In this document: positions 1 through 10,062 of the stretch, in pieces
Numbering within the stretch: the first letter of the stretch is position 1
Layout of the letters: each line of letters opens with the position of its first letter
Source: Paulinella micropora
Lineage: Eukaryota; Cercozoa; Imbricatea; Euglyphida
Length of the DNA: 38,498 nucleotides
Assembly: GCA_009731375.1 (NCBI GenBank)
Contig: BJOX01000035.1
Span: 565,306 to 603,803 of the forward strand
Reading direction: 5' to 3'
The notes under the pieces: model-generated
Told to the model about the DNA's origin: nothing
What the model saw: the letters and a program-made list of their open reading frames with translations, nothing else
The model's database searches: none
Made by a program: the position numbers and the translations under genes

Positions 1-28
1 AATGCATCAGCCATTGACAGAGAAGCAC

Positions 29-70
<42 letters not shown>
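1..70 (+). mobile_element. 3' end and (TAT)n tail of a tRNA-derived SINE
   Basis: The first 28 bases match the 3' end of the complete SINE copies at 1861-2282 and 9716-10010 (motif catcagccattgacagag), followed by a (TAT)n tail. The rest of this copy lies left of the window. After the tail, 71-175 is a G-rich then C-rich low-complexity stretch with nothing recognisable. Confidence 0.8.
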
Positions 71-175
71 CCCTGAAAGGTGTTGGGAGTAGGGGGTGGG
101 GGTTTTGGGTCAAAGGGGGAAAAGGGAAATTGTGTACCCCCCCCCCCCACCCCCAACCCCACCAAATCGGCACCC

Positions 176-513
176 CTGTCGGAATAAATTATGATTTGTG
201 GGAAGCAGGAGGAGTTGGGAGCTCATATTCGCAGGGTGGCCAGCCCCAGACTCGATGTTGATGATGATATAGTTTTCTTGGAATTCACGCAAATATTTGC
301 GTTAGGGGAGTGTCCTGAATGCCAAATTCCTTGTTTGTTAGCCCCATTTCTGCAACCCTGTCGGAATAAAACATGGTTTGTGGGAACCAGGAGAGGAGTT
401 GGGAGCTCGTATTGACAGGGTGGCTAGCCCCAGACTCGATGTTGATGCTGGTATAACCTTTTTGGAATTCACACAATATTTCCGTTAGGGGAGTGTCCTC
501 AATGCCAAAGTTG
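176..513. repeat. Two tandem copies of a ~180-bp repeat
   Basis: Copies at about 176-356 and 357-513 share blocks such as ccccagactcgatgttgat, ttggaattcac and gttaggggagtgtcct in the same order. A third copy lies at 25101-25253, beside another assembly gap. No coding potential is seen. It may be a dispersed satellite-like or transposon fragment. Confidence 0.75.
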
Positions 514-515
514 CT

Positions 516-572
<57 letters not shown>

Positions 573-594
573 GGNNNNNNNNNNGACGGGGAAG
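514..594. other. Poly(T)/poly(G) run ending in an assembly gap
   Basis: A long T run turns into a pure G run and then ten N. The homopolymers border the gap directly, so the true sequence and length here are unreliable. Confidence 0.8.
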
Positions 595-604
595 GGGGAG
601 GCGC

Positions 605-1180
605 CCCCGGGGCCCAGCAATTGTACGTACCCCACGATGAATTAACCGGCACCAAAATGAATGGCTGAGAATGTTCCAAGGCTCTAAGAGTTGTGCCAGC
701 AGGGTTGATGCCGGTTACTTCCGGCAATTGAACGTACCCTTCGACTGTGGAAAGGGGTGGTCAGGGGCCCTCCTCCCGGGAACCCAGCCCCGCAATTGTA
801 CGTACCCGAAGCAAATTTGCCGGCACCAAAATGAATGGATGAGAATGCTCCAAGGCTCCCAAAGTTGTGCCAGAAGGGTTGAGAGGCTGATTTTTTTGTT
901 TTCACAACCTCGGGACGCGCTCTAGGTAGTGAAATCAGTTGAAAAAGATATTTACGAAGATTTTGGCAAAATAGTGCCAAAATCAATGGCGGAGAACGCT
1001 CGAAGGCTCTAAGAGTTGTGCCAGAGGGGCTTAGAGGCTGATTCTTTGTGTTTTCTCAAGCTTGTCACGAGCTCTTTTTTAGGGATATAGTTGAAATCAG
1101 GAAATTCGAATGTACTGACAAAGTAGTGCCAAAATGAATGGATGAGATTGCTCCAAGGCGGTAAAAGTTGTGCGTGTGAG
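605..1180. repeat. Four degenerate tandem copies of a ~150-175 bp repeat
   Basis: The block caccaaaatgaatgg...gag(a/g)atg(c/t)tcc-aaggctct-gttgtgcc recurs near 648, 824, 970 and 1128. The first two copies also share caattgtacgtacc. Later copies share agaggctgatt. No gene is visible in this stretch. Confidence 0.7.
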
Positions 1181-1288
1181 AATGAGAGGAAAAGCGACCT
1201 TGCGAAGAGGAGGGGGGGGGGGTTTGGTGCGGTTTCGCGCACCGCAAACCATCCTTTCAGGTGTTGGCGCAGCCCCTAGTTATATGAT

Positions 1289-1298
1289 TTGTTATTAC

Positions 1299-1368
<70 letters not shown>

Positions 1369-1369
1369 G
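1289..1369. repeat. (TAT)n microsatellite
   Basis: About 80 bases of uninterrupted TAT repeat lie directly 5' of a SINE head. Confidence 0.95.
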
Positions 1370-1468
1370 GACACCGTGATAGCCCAGTGGTCAAGTTCTA
1401 CCATCTGGGCCCTGTCGCCAGTTCGATTCCCGTCGGTGCCACCAGTATTTTCATTGAACATACCGGTC
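1370..1468 (+). mobile_element. tRNA-derived SINE, 5' head (cut by gap)
   Basis: The head (1370-1444) has an A-box-like tagcccagtgg and a B-box-like agttcgattcc at tRNA spacing. The outer arms gacaccg and cggtgcc can pair, followed by ACCA as in a mature tRNA end. The T-stem does not pair, so this is a tRNA-derived promoter rather than a tRNA gene. An assembly gap (1469-1478) truncates the copy. Confidence 0.8.
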
Positions 1469-1478
1469 NNNNNNNNNN

Positions 1479-1860
1479 TCGGAGGTGGTTGGGCCTCTTC
1501 CCACTGGTTCCGAGGCTATGTTGTTGTGTTGTTTTTTATAAGACATACACCACGTGGGGTCAAAGGGGTATATACATTCCGAGATCTAGGGGTGGTGACG
1601 GGTTTCGAGGCGTCCCAGACACTTACCGCAAACGTCCTCATGCGCTGGCAGACCGCATGAAATGTCTGCTACCCCCCTTGAGTACCTCCATTCGACTTAT
1701 ACCCAGTCTTGTGGAACTCTCTCATAGGGAACATCAATCATTTGCAGTTGATTCCCTGCAAGGTATCCGACACGCCGGGCGGGTAGCTATTCAGGGATGG
1801 TTAGAGTCACTCTTCCCTCATTATTATTATTATGATTATTATTATTATTATTATTATTAT
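1479..1860 (+). mobile_element. Unassigned retroposon 3' part with (TAT)n tail
   Basis: A non-repetitive ~340-bp stretch follows the gap and ends in an impure (TAT)n tail (1820-1860). It differs from the SINE body and from the LINE 3' UTR, so it may be the 3' end of another non-LTR element with the same tail type. No complete reading frame or known domain is visible. Confidence 0.4.
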
Positions 1861-2126
1861 TGACACCGTGATAGCCCAGTGGTCAAGTTCTACCGTTTGG
1901 GCCCTGTCGCCAGTTCGATTCCCGTCGGTGCCACCAGTATTTTCATTGAACATACCGATCCGTCTGGACCAGTGTTTTCATTGAACATACCGGTCCGTCT
2001 GGAAGTGTTGGAACTGTCCTTGCGGGGGTGTCATTAGAGCCTATCGTCAATTCTTCGTACTCCCCTCACGGGTGAGACGATGGAGGCGCATGTGCAGAAA
2101 TGCATCAGCCATTGACAGAGAAGCAC

Positions 2127-2159
<33 letters not shown>

Positions 2160-2226
2160 CATTCTTATTCTTATTCTTATTACTATTATTATCATTATCA
2201 TTATGATGATGATGATGATGATGATG

Positions 2227-2282
<56 letters not shown>
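1861..2282 (+). mobile_element. Complete tRNA-derived SINE with (TAT)n tail
   Basis: The tRNA-like head spans 1861-1936. The body contains a 37-bp motif (attttcattgaacatacc) twice, then a 3' end with atggaggc (2080-2087) and gccattgac (2108-2116), then a compound (TAT)n/(GAT)n tail. The 3' ~48 nt align with the LINE 3' end at 8958-9006 with almost the same spacing. This suggests the SINE uses that LINE's reverse transcriptase (inference). Confidence 0.8.
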
Positions 2283-2283
<1 letters not shown>

Positions 2284-3296
2284 TGGGAGGCACCAATACA
2301 TGCTTAGGTGCCACCGCCACACGGCGGAGTTGGGGCCGTTGGCAGCTTGTTATGAGGGGTACATAATCAGTGCTCCACTGATTCATGAGACGGGACCTTT
2401 TACTGAGAGAAGCTCTCTCACCACGCTCACGGCTCTTGGCTCGGGGTGGCCTCTGGTATCACTCGGGGTGAGTGCGGGGGGTGGGGGTTATCTGAGGGAG
2501 GGGTTGGGCTCAGTGGGTCACTGGACAGGTTGGTTAACTAAACTACTGTCGGTATGAGTGGGAATGAAGGCGACAGGCTCCACACATTTCCACAAGCCTT
2601 GAAATCACTCAACTGCCACAGTAGCGACTGCCTGGACGCGGGGCTCCTGACTCACCCTCTCTCCCAGAACCCCTCGTGCTCACTTTGCGGATGCCATGGG
2701 GATGCTCTGGCGGAGGGTCGGGACGTGTTGGGTGCATGTGACCGGGCCTGTCACTTAGTGTTCTCGGTAGATGACTCTTTTGTAGCTTCTATCGGACGCA
2801 GGGTGGCTTGCCACGAAACCTCAATGATGCATAGTACGTGGCCTGGTTACGGGGGCGGGTAACTGAGGCGGGTTCCTGAAGGCTGGTTACGGAAGCTATG
2901 TTATTGTTGTTGGGTTCCTGGCTGTGTTATTGTTGTTGGGTTCCTGGCTGCTATGTTATTGTTGTTGGGTTCCTGGCGGCGTACATGTTTATGCTTTTTT
3001 AAGGGTTGAGCTTTAAATAACCCCACTCGGGTCTTCTTTTATCGAGCTCACCACTCGGTGGATGGAGGCCTGGGGTAGACTTATACGATGTTTTTGATGC
3101 TAGGTTCCGTCTCCAGGGATTCGACTGGCATCGCTGCTTTGCCTCACCGCACTGCCTCACCCACACATCCACGCTGGCACACTGTTTCTCCTCTTGCTCT
3201 TGTACCTATGTCGCACACAGCTATGAGCTCACGCCGATGAGTGGTTGTGACGAGGTGCACCCAGCTGGATTGCGGGCGAGCCACGGCGGCCTCGCT

Positions 3297-3354
<58 letters not shown>

Positions 3355-4079
3355 CTTTTTTTTTTCTTTTTTTTTTGTTTTTTTTTTTTTTTGTTGTTGT
3401 TGCTTTGCTTTGCTTTGCTTTGGGCGAGGCCTAGCTTTCACATGGGCGGGCTGAGCCTATGAGGGGCGCACGATAAGCGTTCCATTGATTTATGAGACGG
3501 GTCCCAATTACTGAGAGTAACTCATGTGAGTTGCTCATCATACTCATGGCTCTTGGCTCGGGGTGGCCTCTGGAATCACAAGGGGTGGGCACTGGGGGAG
3601 GGGGTTGTGTTCAGAGGGTCACCGCGAAGGATGGTCAACCAAACTACTGTCGGTCGGAGTTTGTACGAAGGCGAGAGGCCCTACACCTTACCACAAGCCT
3701 TGAAACGACTAAATGACCAAAGTAACGACGGACCGGAGCGGGGCTCCTGGCTCACCCTCTCTCTCAGCACTCTTCGTGCTCATCCTGCGGATGCCATGGG
3801 GTTGCTCTGGCGGAGGGTTATGGGGTGGTGGGTACACGTGCACGGGCCTGTCACTCTGTGCTCTCGGTAGATGACTCACTTGCAGCGTTTATCGGACGCA
3901 GGGTGGTTTGCCACGACACCTACCTCGATGATGCACAGCGGGTCCTGCCTCGTGCCTGGTTACGGATGCAGGTGAGTGTTTGTGTGTATTCCTATACATA
4001 CGTACACGTATGATTTTTAAGGGTTGAGCTTTAAATAACCCCACCTGGGTCCTCTTTTATCGAGTTTACAACTCGATCA
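2283..4079 (+). repeat. Duplicated 5' UTR/promoter units of the LINE
   Basis: Two diverged copies share the same order of blocks: gattcatgagacggg (about 2380; 3489 with one change), ggctcttggctcggggtggc, cggtagatgactc (2767, 3866), atcggacgcagggtgg and gggttgagctttaaataac (3004, 4021). Copy 1 carries a gttattgttgttgggttcctgg repeat (2895-2975) that is absent from copy 2. It is followed by unique sequence, a (CT)n tract and a T-rich run (3295-3420) before copy 2 begins. Only copy 2 leads into the long reading frame. Confidence 0.75.
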
Positions 4080-6785
4080 ATGCGGCACCGCGGTCCCATA
4101 CCACTTATGTCAGGTTCTTATGCGAAGAGCGCGGCCGCTAGTGCTGGCCCTATGGGTCAAGGCGGTAATCCTTCAGGTTTAGACGTTCCCCGTGGGAGTG
4201 CGCCTGCGGGTGGCGATGGCTACTCGGCCGGGGTGGGGTGGTCGAGTGCTCGCGTACCTGACGGGCAACCTGAATCACGTAGAGCCAGCAATCCTGCTGC
4301 ATCTCGATCACCCTCCCCAACCTCGGAAGAGAAGTCACGTCCGGAAAGGTCTGGTCACGGCGTGTGGCAAGCGGTACCGCCACCGAGGAGGTGGCGGAGG
4401 AAGGTACGAAATGAGCTGGATAAGAGATGTTGCATAGTATGGGGGCTATCGCATGTCTCTCAGACAGTGGTCATGGCGCGAGAGCTCCGAATTCTCGGTC
4501 TCGGGGAAGTCGAGGTGGAATTCGCGGGCAGAGGTAGTGGGCGACATTTGCGGATTAAATGTGCGTCTTGTGAGGAGGCGGAGAAGATGGTGCGGCTGCT
4601 GCGGGAGCGTAAGTTCTTCACGGGAAAGGTTCACGTTGCGACGGGTAGGACTTTCCGGGAAAGAGAGAAGCAGCGGGCTGCACGGGGGGGTGCCCAGTAT
4701 GTAGAGATGCAGAGGGAGCTTCGCAAGCAGGGATTTGGCTACTGGGTGCTCGACGTGGAAGTCGACGAGCCCCAGGGCGAAGCCTCAAGCGGTGAATCTC
4801 CCTTGGCGGAGTGGGGCGGGATGCGGGAGCTGGAGGAGCTGGGGCGGAGGGTGCAGGATGGGCCGTGGAGGGTGGCGGAGGGCTCCAGGCGGGCTCAACC
4901 GAAGCGCAGGCATCGGCATCAGCTTCGTTCTTCCCAATTTGTGAAAGGCTTCCCACTGAGGGTGGCCTCACATAATTGGCAAGGCAAAGTGGGTGCGGAT
5001 AGCCCAGGCTTTGGGGAATGGCCGGAGCACTACAAGGAGCGAGGCTGGGTGATCGTCGGAGTCCAGGAGCACAACCTATCGTCGCAGAAGGTGGAGAAGC
5101 TCCAAGTCGACGGCTTCGCAGTCCTCGGCAAAGCGGCTGCAACTGGTGCGGGCTCGCGTCTCTTGGGGGGAGTCTTGACGTTGGTGGCCAACTATCTGGC
5201 ACCGTGCGCTACCATTGTACAGGCGCCTGTTCCACACCCACAGCAATTGTGGGTGAGGCTGTCGTCTGGGAGCGCGACGGCGTCGGATGTGTTCGTCGGC
5301 AACGGCTACTTCCCCCAAGAAAATCAACGAGAGGAATCTATTGCAGCCTATGAGGCGTGGCAGGCGGCCGTCTCCTACTTCGCCACCAAAGGTCATGTGG
5401 TTACGGTTGGTGATGCTAATGCTAAGCTGGGGCCCGCCAGAATAGCGCGGGAGGAGGGAGTGGTGGGCCCCTTTGGCGAGATAGATGAGAGGGGTAGAGG
5501 GGTTAGGAGTGAGAATGGTGAGTTGCTGGCTGCGATGCTTGTTGCCACGGGGTTGCGCAATCTCAGTGGGTTTTCGCAACCACGGAGGGACAAACATTGG
5601 TGGTCTAGGCAGGAAAATGTAGGTGGACGAAGGCACCTGCTGGATTACATCTGCGTCTCTTCCGAGCTGGCGGAGGAGGCGAGCTTCGGCGTCGACGAGG
5701 TAGACCTTGATACCGACCACAAAGCTGTGTGGGCGGAACTGGTCTGGGGGGGACAGCCACCCCCCAAAAAGCAGGTAAAGAGGTACAAAGCATTCAAGGC
5801 AGAGCGCTTGATAGGCAGGGTAGTTGAGGGTAAGGAGAGTGAGCTGTCTAAGCTTAGGTTGAAGTACGACGAGACCTTTGCAGCTGGTATATCGGGGCTG
5901 TTGCCAGATGGCCTCCCAGATCTATCAGCAGTGGAGGACCCGGATGAGCTTCAGCAGGAGGTAGATAGGGTCGCTAGCTTAGTGGTCCGAGCTTTCACGG
6001 GCGCAGCCGTGAAGGTCTTGGGAGTTCGGGTGATTAGGCCAGGGTTTACCAATGCATGGTTTGATGAGGGTCTTAGGGAAGCGATTGCGCGACGGAGAGA
6101 GGCATACGGCCTCTGGCGAAGGAATGAGGCCAACCGAGAGGCCTGGCAAAGATATAAAGAAGCGAGGAAGGCGGTCAGAAGGTTATGCAAGGAGAAGAAG
6201 GAGCAAGCGTGGAAGCGGGTCCAGAATGACACCGCTGCCAACTTCAGGAGCGCTACCATGGCCACGTACTGGAAGCTGTCAAAGCGTTTGGGCGGGGTTC
6301 GGCGGTCGAACGCTTCTGCTCCTGTTCGGAAGCCCGATGGCACTCTGGCATGCACACTCCGGGAAAAACTACAAGAATGGGAAGAATACCGCCGACGTAT
6401 GGTGGTCCCCAAAGAAAACCAGTTTTTGGAGGATGCATGTGTAGAGGAAGTCGGTTCCGACGAGGAAGCAGCGCGGATTGAGCCCGAGCGGAAGGCCCGC
6501 GAAACCTTCCAGTATAACGACAACCTGCGCGACCAATTCGAGGCCATGGCGCAAGCCGAGGAGATCCGGACTGAGACGGGCCCGCTGGACTATGATTACA
6601 CCGAGAAGGAAGTGGAGCTCTGCCAGGAAAATCTCCAGAATCACAAAGCGTGCTCACCGGATAAGATCAAGAACGAGATGCAAGTACGGAGGCACGCGGA
6701 TTGTGAGCTTTATGGTGCGCTTCTTCAACTGGTTGAAATCGTGCGAATACACCCCCAGCGACTGGGGCAATGCGATTATCGTTAA
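4080..6785 (+). CDS. LINE polyprotein, 5' part: RRM-like region plus AP-type endonuclease (frameshifted)
   Basis: This is the LINE protein that nicks target DNA for target-primed reverse transcription. Residues ~110-225 resemble the RRM-like ORF1 region of CR1-type LINEs (RCCIVWGL, LRIKCAS, GRTFREREKQR). Residues ~290-550 are an exonuclease-endonuclease-phosphatase domain with its expected catalytic motifs: SHNW (Asn), GVQEHN (Glu), GNGYF (Tyr), GDANAKLG (Asp/Asn), LLDYICVS and TDHKAVW (Asp-His). The start follows a perfect 6-bp hairpin (atcgag...ctcgat). The first RT block SPDKIKNEM is still in this frame at ~6655-6680. After that, reading continues only by chance to a stop at 6785. The RT continues in the next frame, so the copy is probably dead. 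Confidence 0.85.
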   Translation: MRHRGPIPLMSGSYAKSAAASAGPMGQGGNPSGLDVPRGSAPAGGDGYSAGVGWSSARVPDGQPESRRASNPAASRSPSPTSEEKSRPERSGHGVWQAVPPPRRWRRKVRNELDKRCCIVWGLSHVSQTVVMARELRILGLGEVEVEFAGRGSGRHLRIKCASCEEAEKMVRLLRERKFFTGKVHVATGRTFREREKQRAARGGAQYVEMQRELRKQGFGYWVLDVEVDEPQGEASSGESPLAEWGGMRELEELGRRVQDGPWRVAEGSRRAQPKRRHRHQLRSSQFVKGFPLRVASHNWQGKVGADSPGFGEWPEHYKERGWVIVGVQEHNLSSQKVEKLQVDGFAVLGKAAATGAGSRLLGGVLTLVANYLAPCATIVQAPVPHPQQLWVRLSSGSATASDVFVGNGYFPQENQREESIAAYEAWQAAVSYFATKGHVVTVGDANAKLGPARIAREEGVVGPFGEIDERGRGVRSENGELLAAMLVATGLRNLSGFSQPRRDKHWWSRQENVGGRRHLLDYICVSSELAEEASFGVDEVDLDTDHKAVWAELVWGGQPPPKKQVKRYKAFKAERLIGRVVEGKESELSKLRLKYDETFAAGISGLLPDGLPDLSAVEDPDELQQEVDRVASLVVRAFTGAAVKVLGVRVIRPGFTNAWFDEGLREAIARRREAYGLWRRNEANREAWQRYKEARKAVRRLCKEKKEQAWKRVQNDTAANFRSATMATYWKLSKRLGGVRRSNASAPVRKPDGTLACTLREKLQEWEEYRRRMVVPKENQFLEDACVEEVGSDEEAARIEPERKARETFQYNDNLRDQFEAMAQAEEIRTETGPLDYDYTEKEVELCQENLQNHKACSPDKIKNEMQVRRHADCELYGALLQLVEIVRIHPQRLGQCDYR

Positions 6786-8790
6786 AATCCCAAAGGAGGC
6801 GACCCAGCCGATCCGGAAAATTGGAGAGACAGCGATTCTGAGCTGTCTGGGTAAGATGTATCTGTCCCTTATGGCGGCGAGGCTTACGGCTTTCATCGAT
6901 CAGCCGGGCAGGCTGCGCCCAGAGCAGGGTGGGTTCCGGCCAAAACGTAGTACGGGGGACCAGATTTTTGTCCTTAAGGAGCGTCTGCGCCTTAGACAAC
7001 AAGCTGGCCTCCGTTCTTTCGTTTTGTTCGTGGATCTGAGAAAGGCATTCCCTACGGTTTGGCGGGCCGGGTTGTTTCAGAGGCTAACCCAGATGGGGGT
7101 ACAGGGCAAGTTCTATCGCATTCTGCGGCGTTTTTACCGAAGAACGTCATCGCGAGTGCTAGTCGATGGCGAACTCACTGGTGAAGTGCTGGAAGAGATG
7201 GGAGTTCAGCAAGGGTCGCCGTTGTCACCGTCGCTGTTCAACGTCTTCATGGATGAGCTAACGGTCCGAATCGCGAAAGAGTTGGAGATCGAGGACCTCA
7301 ACCGCATCGAAGACATACGGACCCTGCTTTACGCCGACGACGTTGCGGTAATTGCGCATAGTGTCACGGAGCTTCAACAGATTGTAAATGTCGTGGCGAC
7401 ATTCGTGGAGGACTATCGGCTTGAAATCAACCTGAAACCGGGCAAGACGGAAGTCATGCCGATATACGGGCACGCCAAGTCAAAAAAGTCGCCCCCATGC
7501 GTGAGGTTCCGGGGCAAGGTTCTCAACGTCACCGACCACTACAAATACCTGGGAGTTCTGCTCACGGACACCCTCTCCGATAAACCGCAAGCGCAGCGGG
7601 CGGCGGAAATCACTGTAGCGGGAACAGCTGCCTACTACCCCCTCTGGATTGCCCATGAAGTTCCAGCGCGTCTTCGGCTGATGAATTGGCAGCAAATGGT
7701 TGGCGCAAAGTTGCTTTACGCATCGGCTTTTTGGGATCTGCCGGGCGCCAACAAGCTGAGTAAGCTGGAGGGCGCGTTGGTAGCGCCCCTGCGGGTCATC
7801 TTGTGTGTTGGTACGCGCACAAGCGGCTGCATCACCAGGGGTTTAGGCCGCACGCCGAGTTTTAGCATCCTTGCCAAGGCGGCCCGGCTTCGGTTCCTAG
7901 GGCGCATCGAGTTACTGGGCAACACAGCGCTAACACGCAGGCTTTACAACACGGGTCGGTGCAAATGGAAGGAAGATACGGAAAATTTGATCTTAGCAGA
8001 TCACAGGCTGCGGGAGGGCTTGGATGCGCTCAAGCGGGTCGTGAACGAAGATGGCACGGTAGATGATAAGGACTGGCGGGCCGCTCTGGCGAACTGGAAC
8101 GAGGTGGTAAAGCAATGGTCTGTCCGGCAGGAAGTAGCTGGCTGGGAGCGGCAGGCTAAGCCCTCTGATGGGCTTAGGGTGCTGCTTAGCCAGATGTCTT
8201 CCCGCTCTGCTTTCCCACGTTGGCGGGCGCTGGAGGGGGGAAGTCACAACCTTATCAGAAGGCGATTGTTGAGCTGCAACAATCGCCTTCGCCTCTACCG
8301 ATCCAAATTTGGCTCATGCTCGCCGGACTGCTCAAGCTGTTTCGCCTTGTGTGGCACTGAGGTTAACGAGTCGTTACGTCACTTCCTGCTGCATTGCCCA
8401 ACGTTTGCGAGCTCTCGTGAGGCACTGTTTAAGTTTATCGATGAGGCGCAAGCCCGGCAGCCCCTCATGCTGAATCGAGGAGGGCTTTATCACAGGGAAC
8501 TGCGGGAGGCAGAGGAGGAGATGAGGCTCTTCAAAGAGGAATGGCTGAAGGGGGAGGATGAAAAGATGGCGGCGATGCTCGGCGTTTTGTTTATCTCTGT
8601 CCCAGAAGAGGTGGAGGAGGAGTTAGGGAGGTTTGTTGCCACCATCTGGAAGGAGTGGGAGGAGTTGGAGGCGCAGATCAGGGAGGCAGAGGGGGCGGAG
8701 GAGGAGGAGGAGGTGATCGACCTCACGGTCGTTCAGGAGGTGGGTAGAAGGAGCAGGGGAAGGCCTAGTCAGGGTAGAATGTCTGGCTAG
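6682..8790 (+). pseudogene. LINE polyprotein, 3' part: reverse transcriptase and Cys/His knuckle
   Basis: This continues the upstream frame after a shift and has no start codon of its own. The RT fingers and palm are clear: WGNAIIVKIPK, RPEQGGFRPKRST, FVDLRKAFPTVWRAGL, GVQQGSPLSPSLFNVFMDEL and the catalytic YADD at 7330-7341, then the thumb. The C-terminal part has a cysteine/histidine cluster (C-x3-C-x2-C...H-x4-CP, ~8317-8400) like the zinc knuckle of many AP-type LINEs, then an acidic Glu-rich tail. No RNase H follows. The reading frame from the shift to the TAG at 8788-8790 has no internal stop, so the insertion looks fairly recent. Confidence 0.88.
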
Positions 8791-9027
8791 ATCTGTTGTA
8801 GGTGGAGGTCAGCGCAGCGTCGCGGACTTCTTCTCGGTAGATAACTCCTCTCACTCCTTGCACCCACTTGCACATGCACAGCACGCTCATGTGCACATTG
8901 CACCGCCAGTCGAGTCTTTGGAGCGGAGCCGCGTCACCGAACGGTCCCGTGCTACCAATGGAGGCATATGTCCGACAGGATCAAAGGCCAATTGACTGAT
9001 AAGTCTATTATTATTATTATTATCATT

Positions 9028-9096
<69 letters not shown>

Positions 9097-9098
9097 TA

Positions 9099-9159
<61 letters not shown>

Positions 9160-9160
9160 T
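8791..9160 (+). other. LINE 3' UTR and (TAT)n tail
   Basis: About 215 nt of UTR follow the stop. The last 48 nt (8958-9005) carry atggaggc, atatgt and gccaattgac, matching the SINE 3' end. An interrupted (TAT)n tail (9006-9160) follows. The block tctcggtagataactc (~8832) also resembles tctcggtagatgactc in both 5' UTR units. Unique sequence without a recognised gene lies at 9161-9301, then a gap. Confidence 0.75.
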
Positions 9161-9376
9161 CTTGGTGTATGCACTTGCACATTCTGTGACGTCTTGCAAG
9201 AGGTTGCTGGGACTGCGGAATAACCTCGGCTTAGTGCAGTCTTGCCCTCAGGAGCTCCATCGGTGGCCCCGATCATCAGGCGAGAGACTGACACGGGGGG
9301 GNNNNNNNNNNNNNNNNNNNNNNNNNNNNNNNNNNNNNNNNNNNNNNNNNNNNNNNNNNNNNNNNNNNNNNNNNNN

Positions 9377-9499
9377 TATTATTATTATTACTATTACTTG
9401 GACACCGTGATAGCCCAGTGGTCAAGTTCTACCATCTGGGCCCTGTCGCCAGTTCGATTCCCGTCGGTGCCACCAGTATTTTCATTGAACATACCGGTC
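9377..9499 (+). mobile_element. tRNA-derived SINE head, bounded by gaps
   Basis: (TAT)n at 9377-9400 is followed by a head (9401-9475) identical in all visible boxes to the copy at 1370. It is cut by N at 9500-9640, so its 3' part is unknown. Confidence 0.8.
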
Positions 9500-9640
9500 N
9501 NNNNNNNNNNNNNNNNNNNNNNNNNNNNNNNNNNNNNNNNNNNNNNNNNNNNNNNNNNNNNNNNNNNNNNNNNNNNNNNNNNNNNNNNNNNNNNNNNNNN
9601 NNNNNNNNNNNNNNNNNNNNNNNNNNNNNNNNNNNNNNNN

Positions 9641-9667
9641 ATTATTATTATTATTATTACTATTACT

Positions 9668-9702
<35 letters not shown>

Positions 9703-9962
9703 CATTATTATTATGGACACCGTGATAGCCCAGTGGTCAAGTTCTACCATCTGGGCCCTGTCGCCAGTTCGATTCCCGTCGGTGCCACCAGTATTTTCAT
9801 TGAACATACCGGTCTATTTCTGGACCAGTATTTTCATTGAACATACCGGCCCGTCTGGAAGTGTTGGAACTGCCCTTGCGGGGGTGTCATTAAAGCTTAT
9901 CGTCAATTCTTCGTACTCCCCTCACGGGTGAGACGATGCATCAGCCATTGACAGAGAAGCAC

Positions 9963-10010
<48 letters not shown>
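9641..10010 (+). mobile_element. Complete SINE inside (TAT)n
   Basis: (TAT)n (9641-9715), tRNA-like head (9716-9790), body with a repeated attttcattgaacatacc motif, 3' end gccattgacagagaagcac (to 9962) and (TAT)n tail to 10010. It lacks the gaggcgcatgtgcagaaa part present in the copy at 1861. The tail ends ~50 bp before a splice acceptor of the next gene, so it sits in that gene's intron. Confidence 0.8.
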
Positions 10011-10062
10011 ATCATGAACGATGGTGATTGCTGATTGTTATTATTCTTTCTCTTCCTCTCAG

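Larger units (their letters stand above)
2283..9160 (+). mobile_element. Non-LTR retrotransposon (LINE) with AP endonuclease and RT
   Basis: The element runs from directly after a (TAT)n array to a (TAT)n tail at 9006-9160. It has a doubled 5' UTR (2283-3440 and 3441-4079), one long coding region broken by a single frameshift (4080-8790) and a ~215-nt 3' UTR. Domain order is RRM-like region, AP-type endonuclease, reverse transcriptase with YADD, and a C-terminal Cys/His knuckle. There is no RNase H or integrase. The 5' border is uncertain and could be near 3441 if the first UTR copy belongs to another insertion. The clade is not resolved by eye; a CR1/L2/Jockey-like group is plausible from the RRM-like N-terminus. 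Confidence 0.85.

Noticed and set aside
1370-1444. tRNA gene
   Set aside because: It has A- and B-box-like motifs and a CCA-like end, but the T-stem does not pair, no clear anticodon arm is seen, and identical copies sit in a dispersed SINE.
3229-3460. Coding regions over the (CT)n/poly(T) tract
   Set aside because: Ser-Leu and Lys/Glu-Arg frames are produced by the simple repeat within the LINE 5' region.
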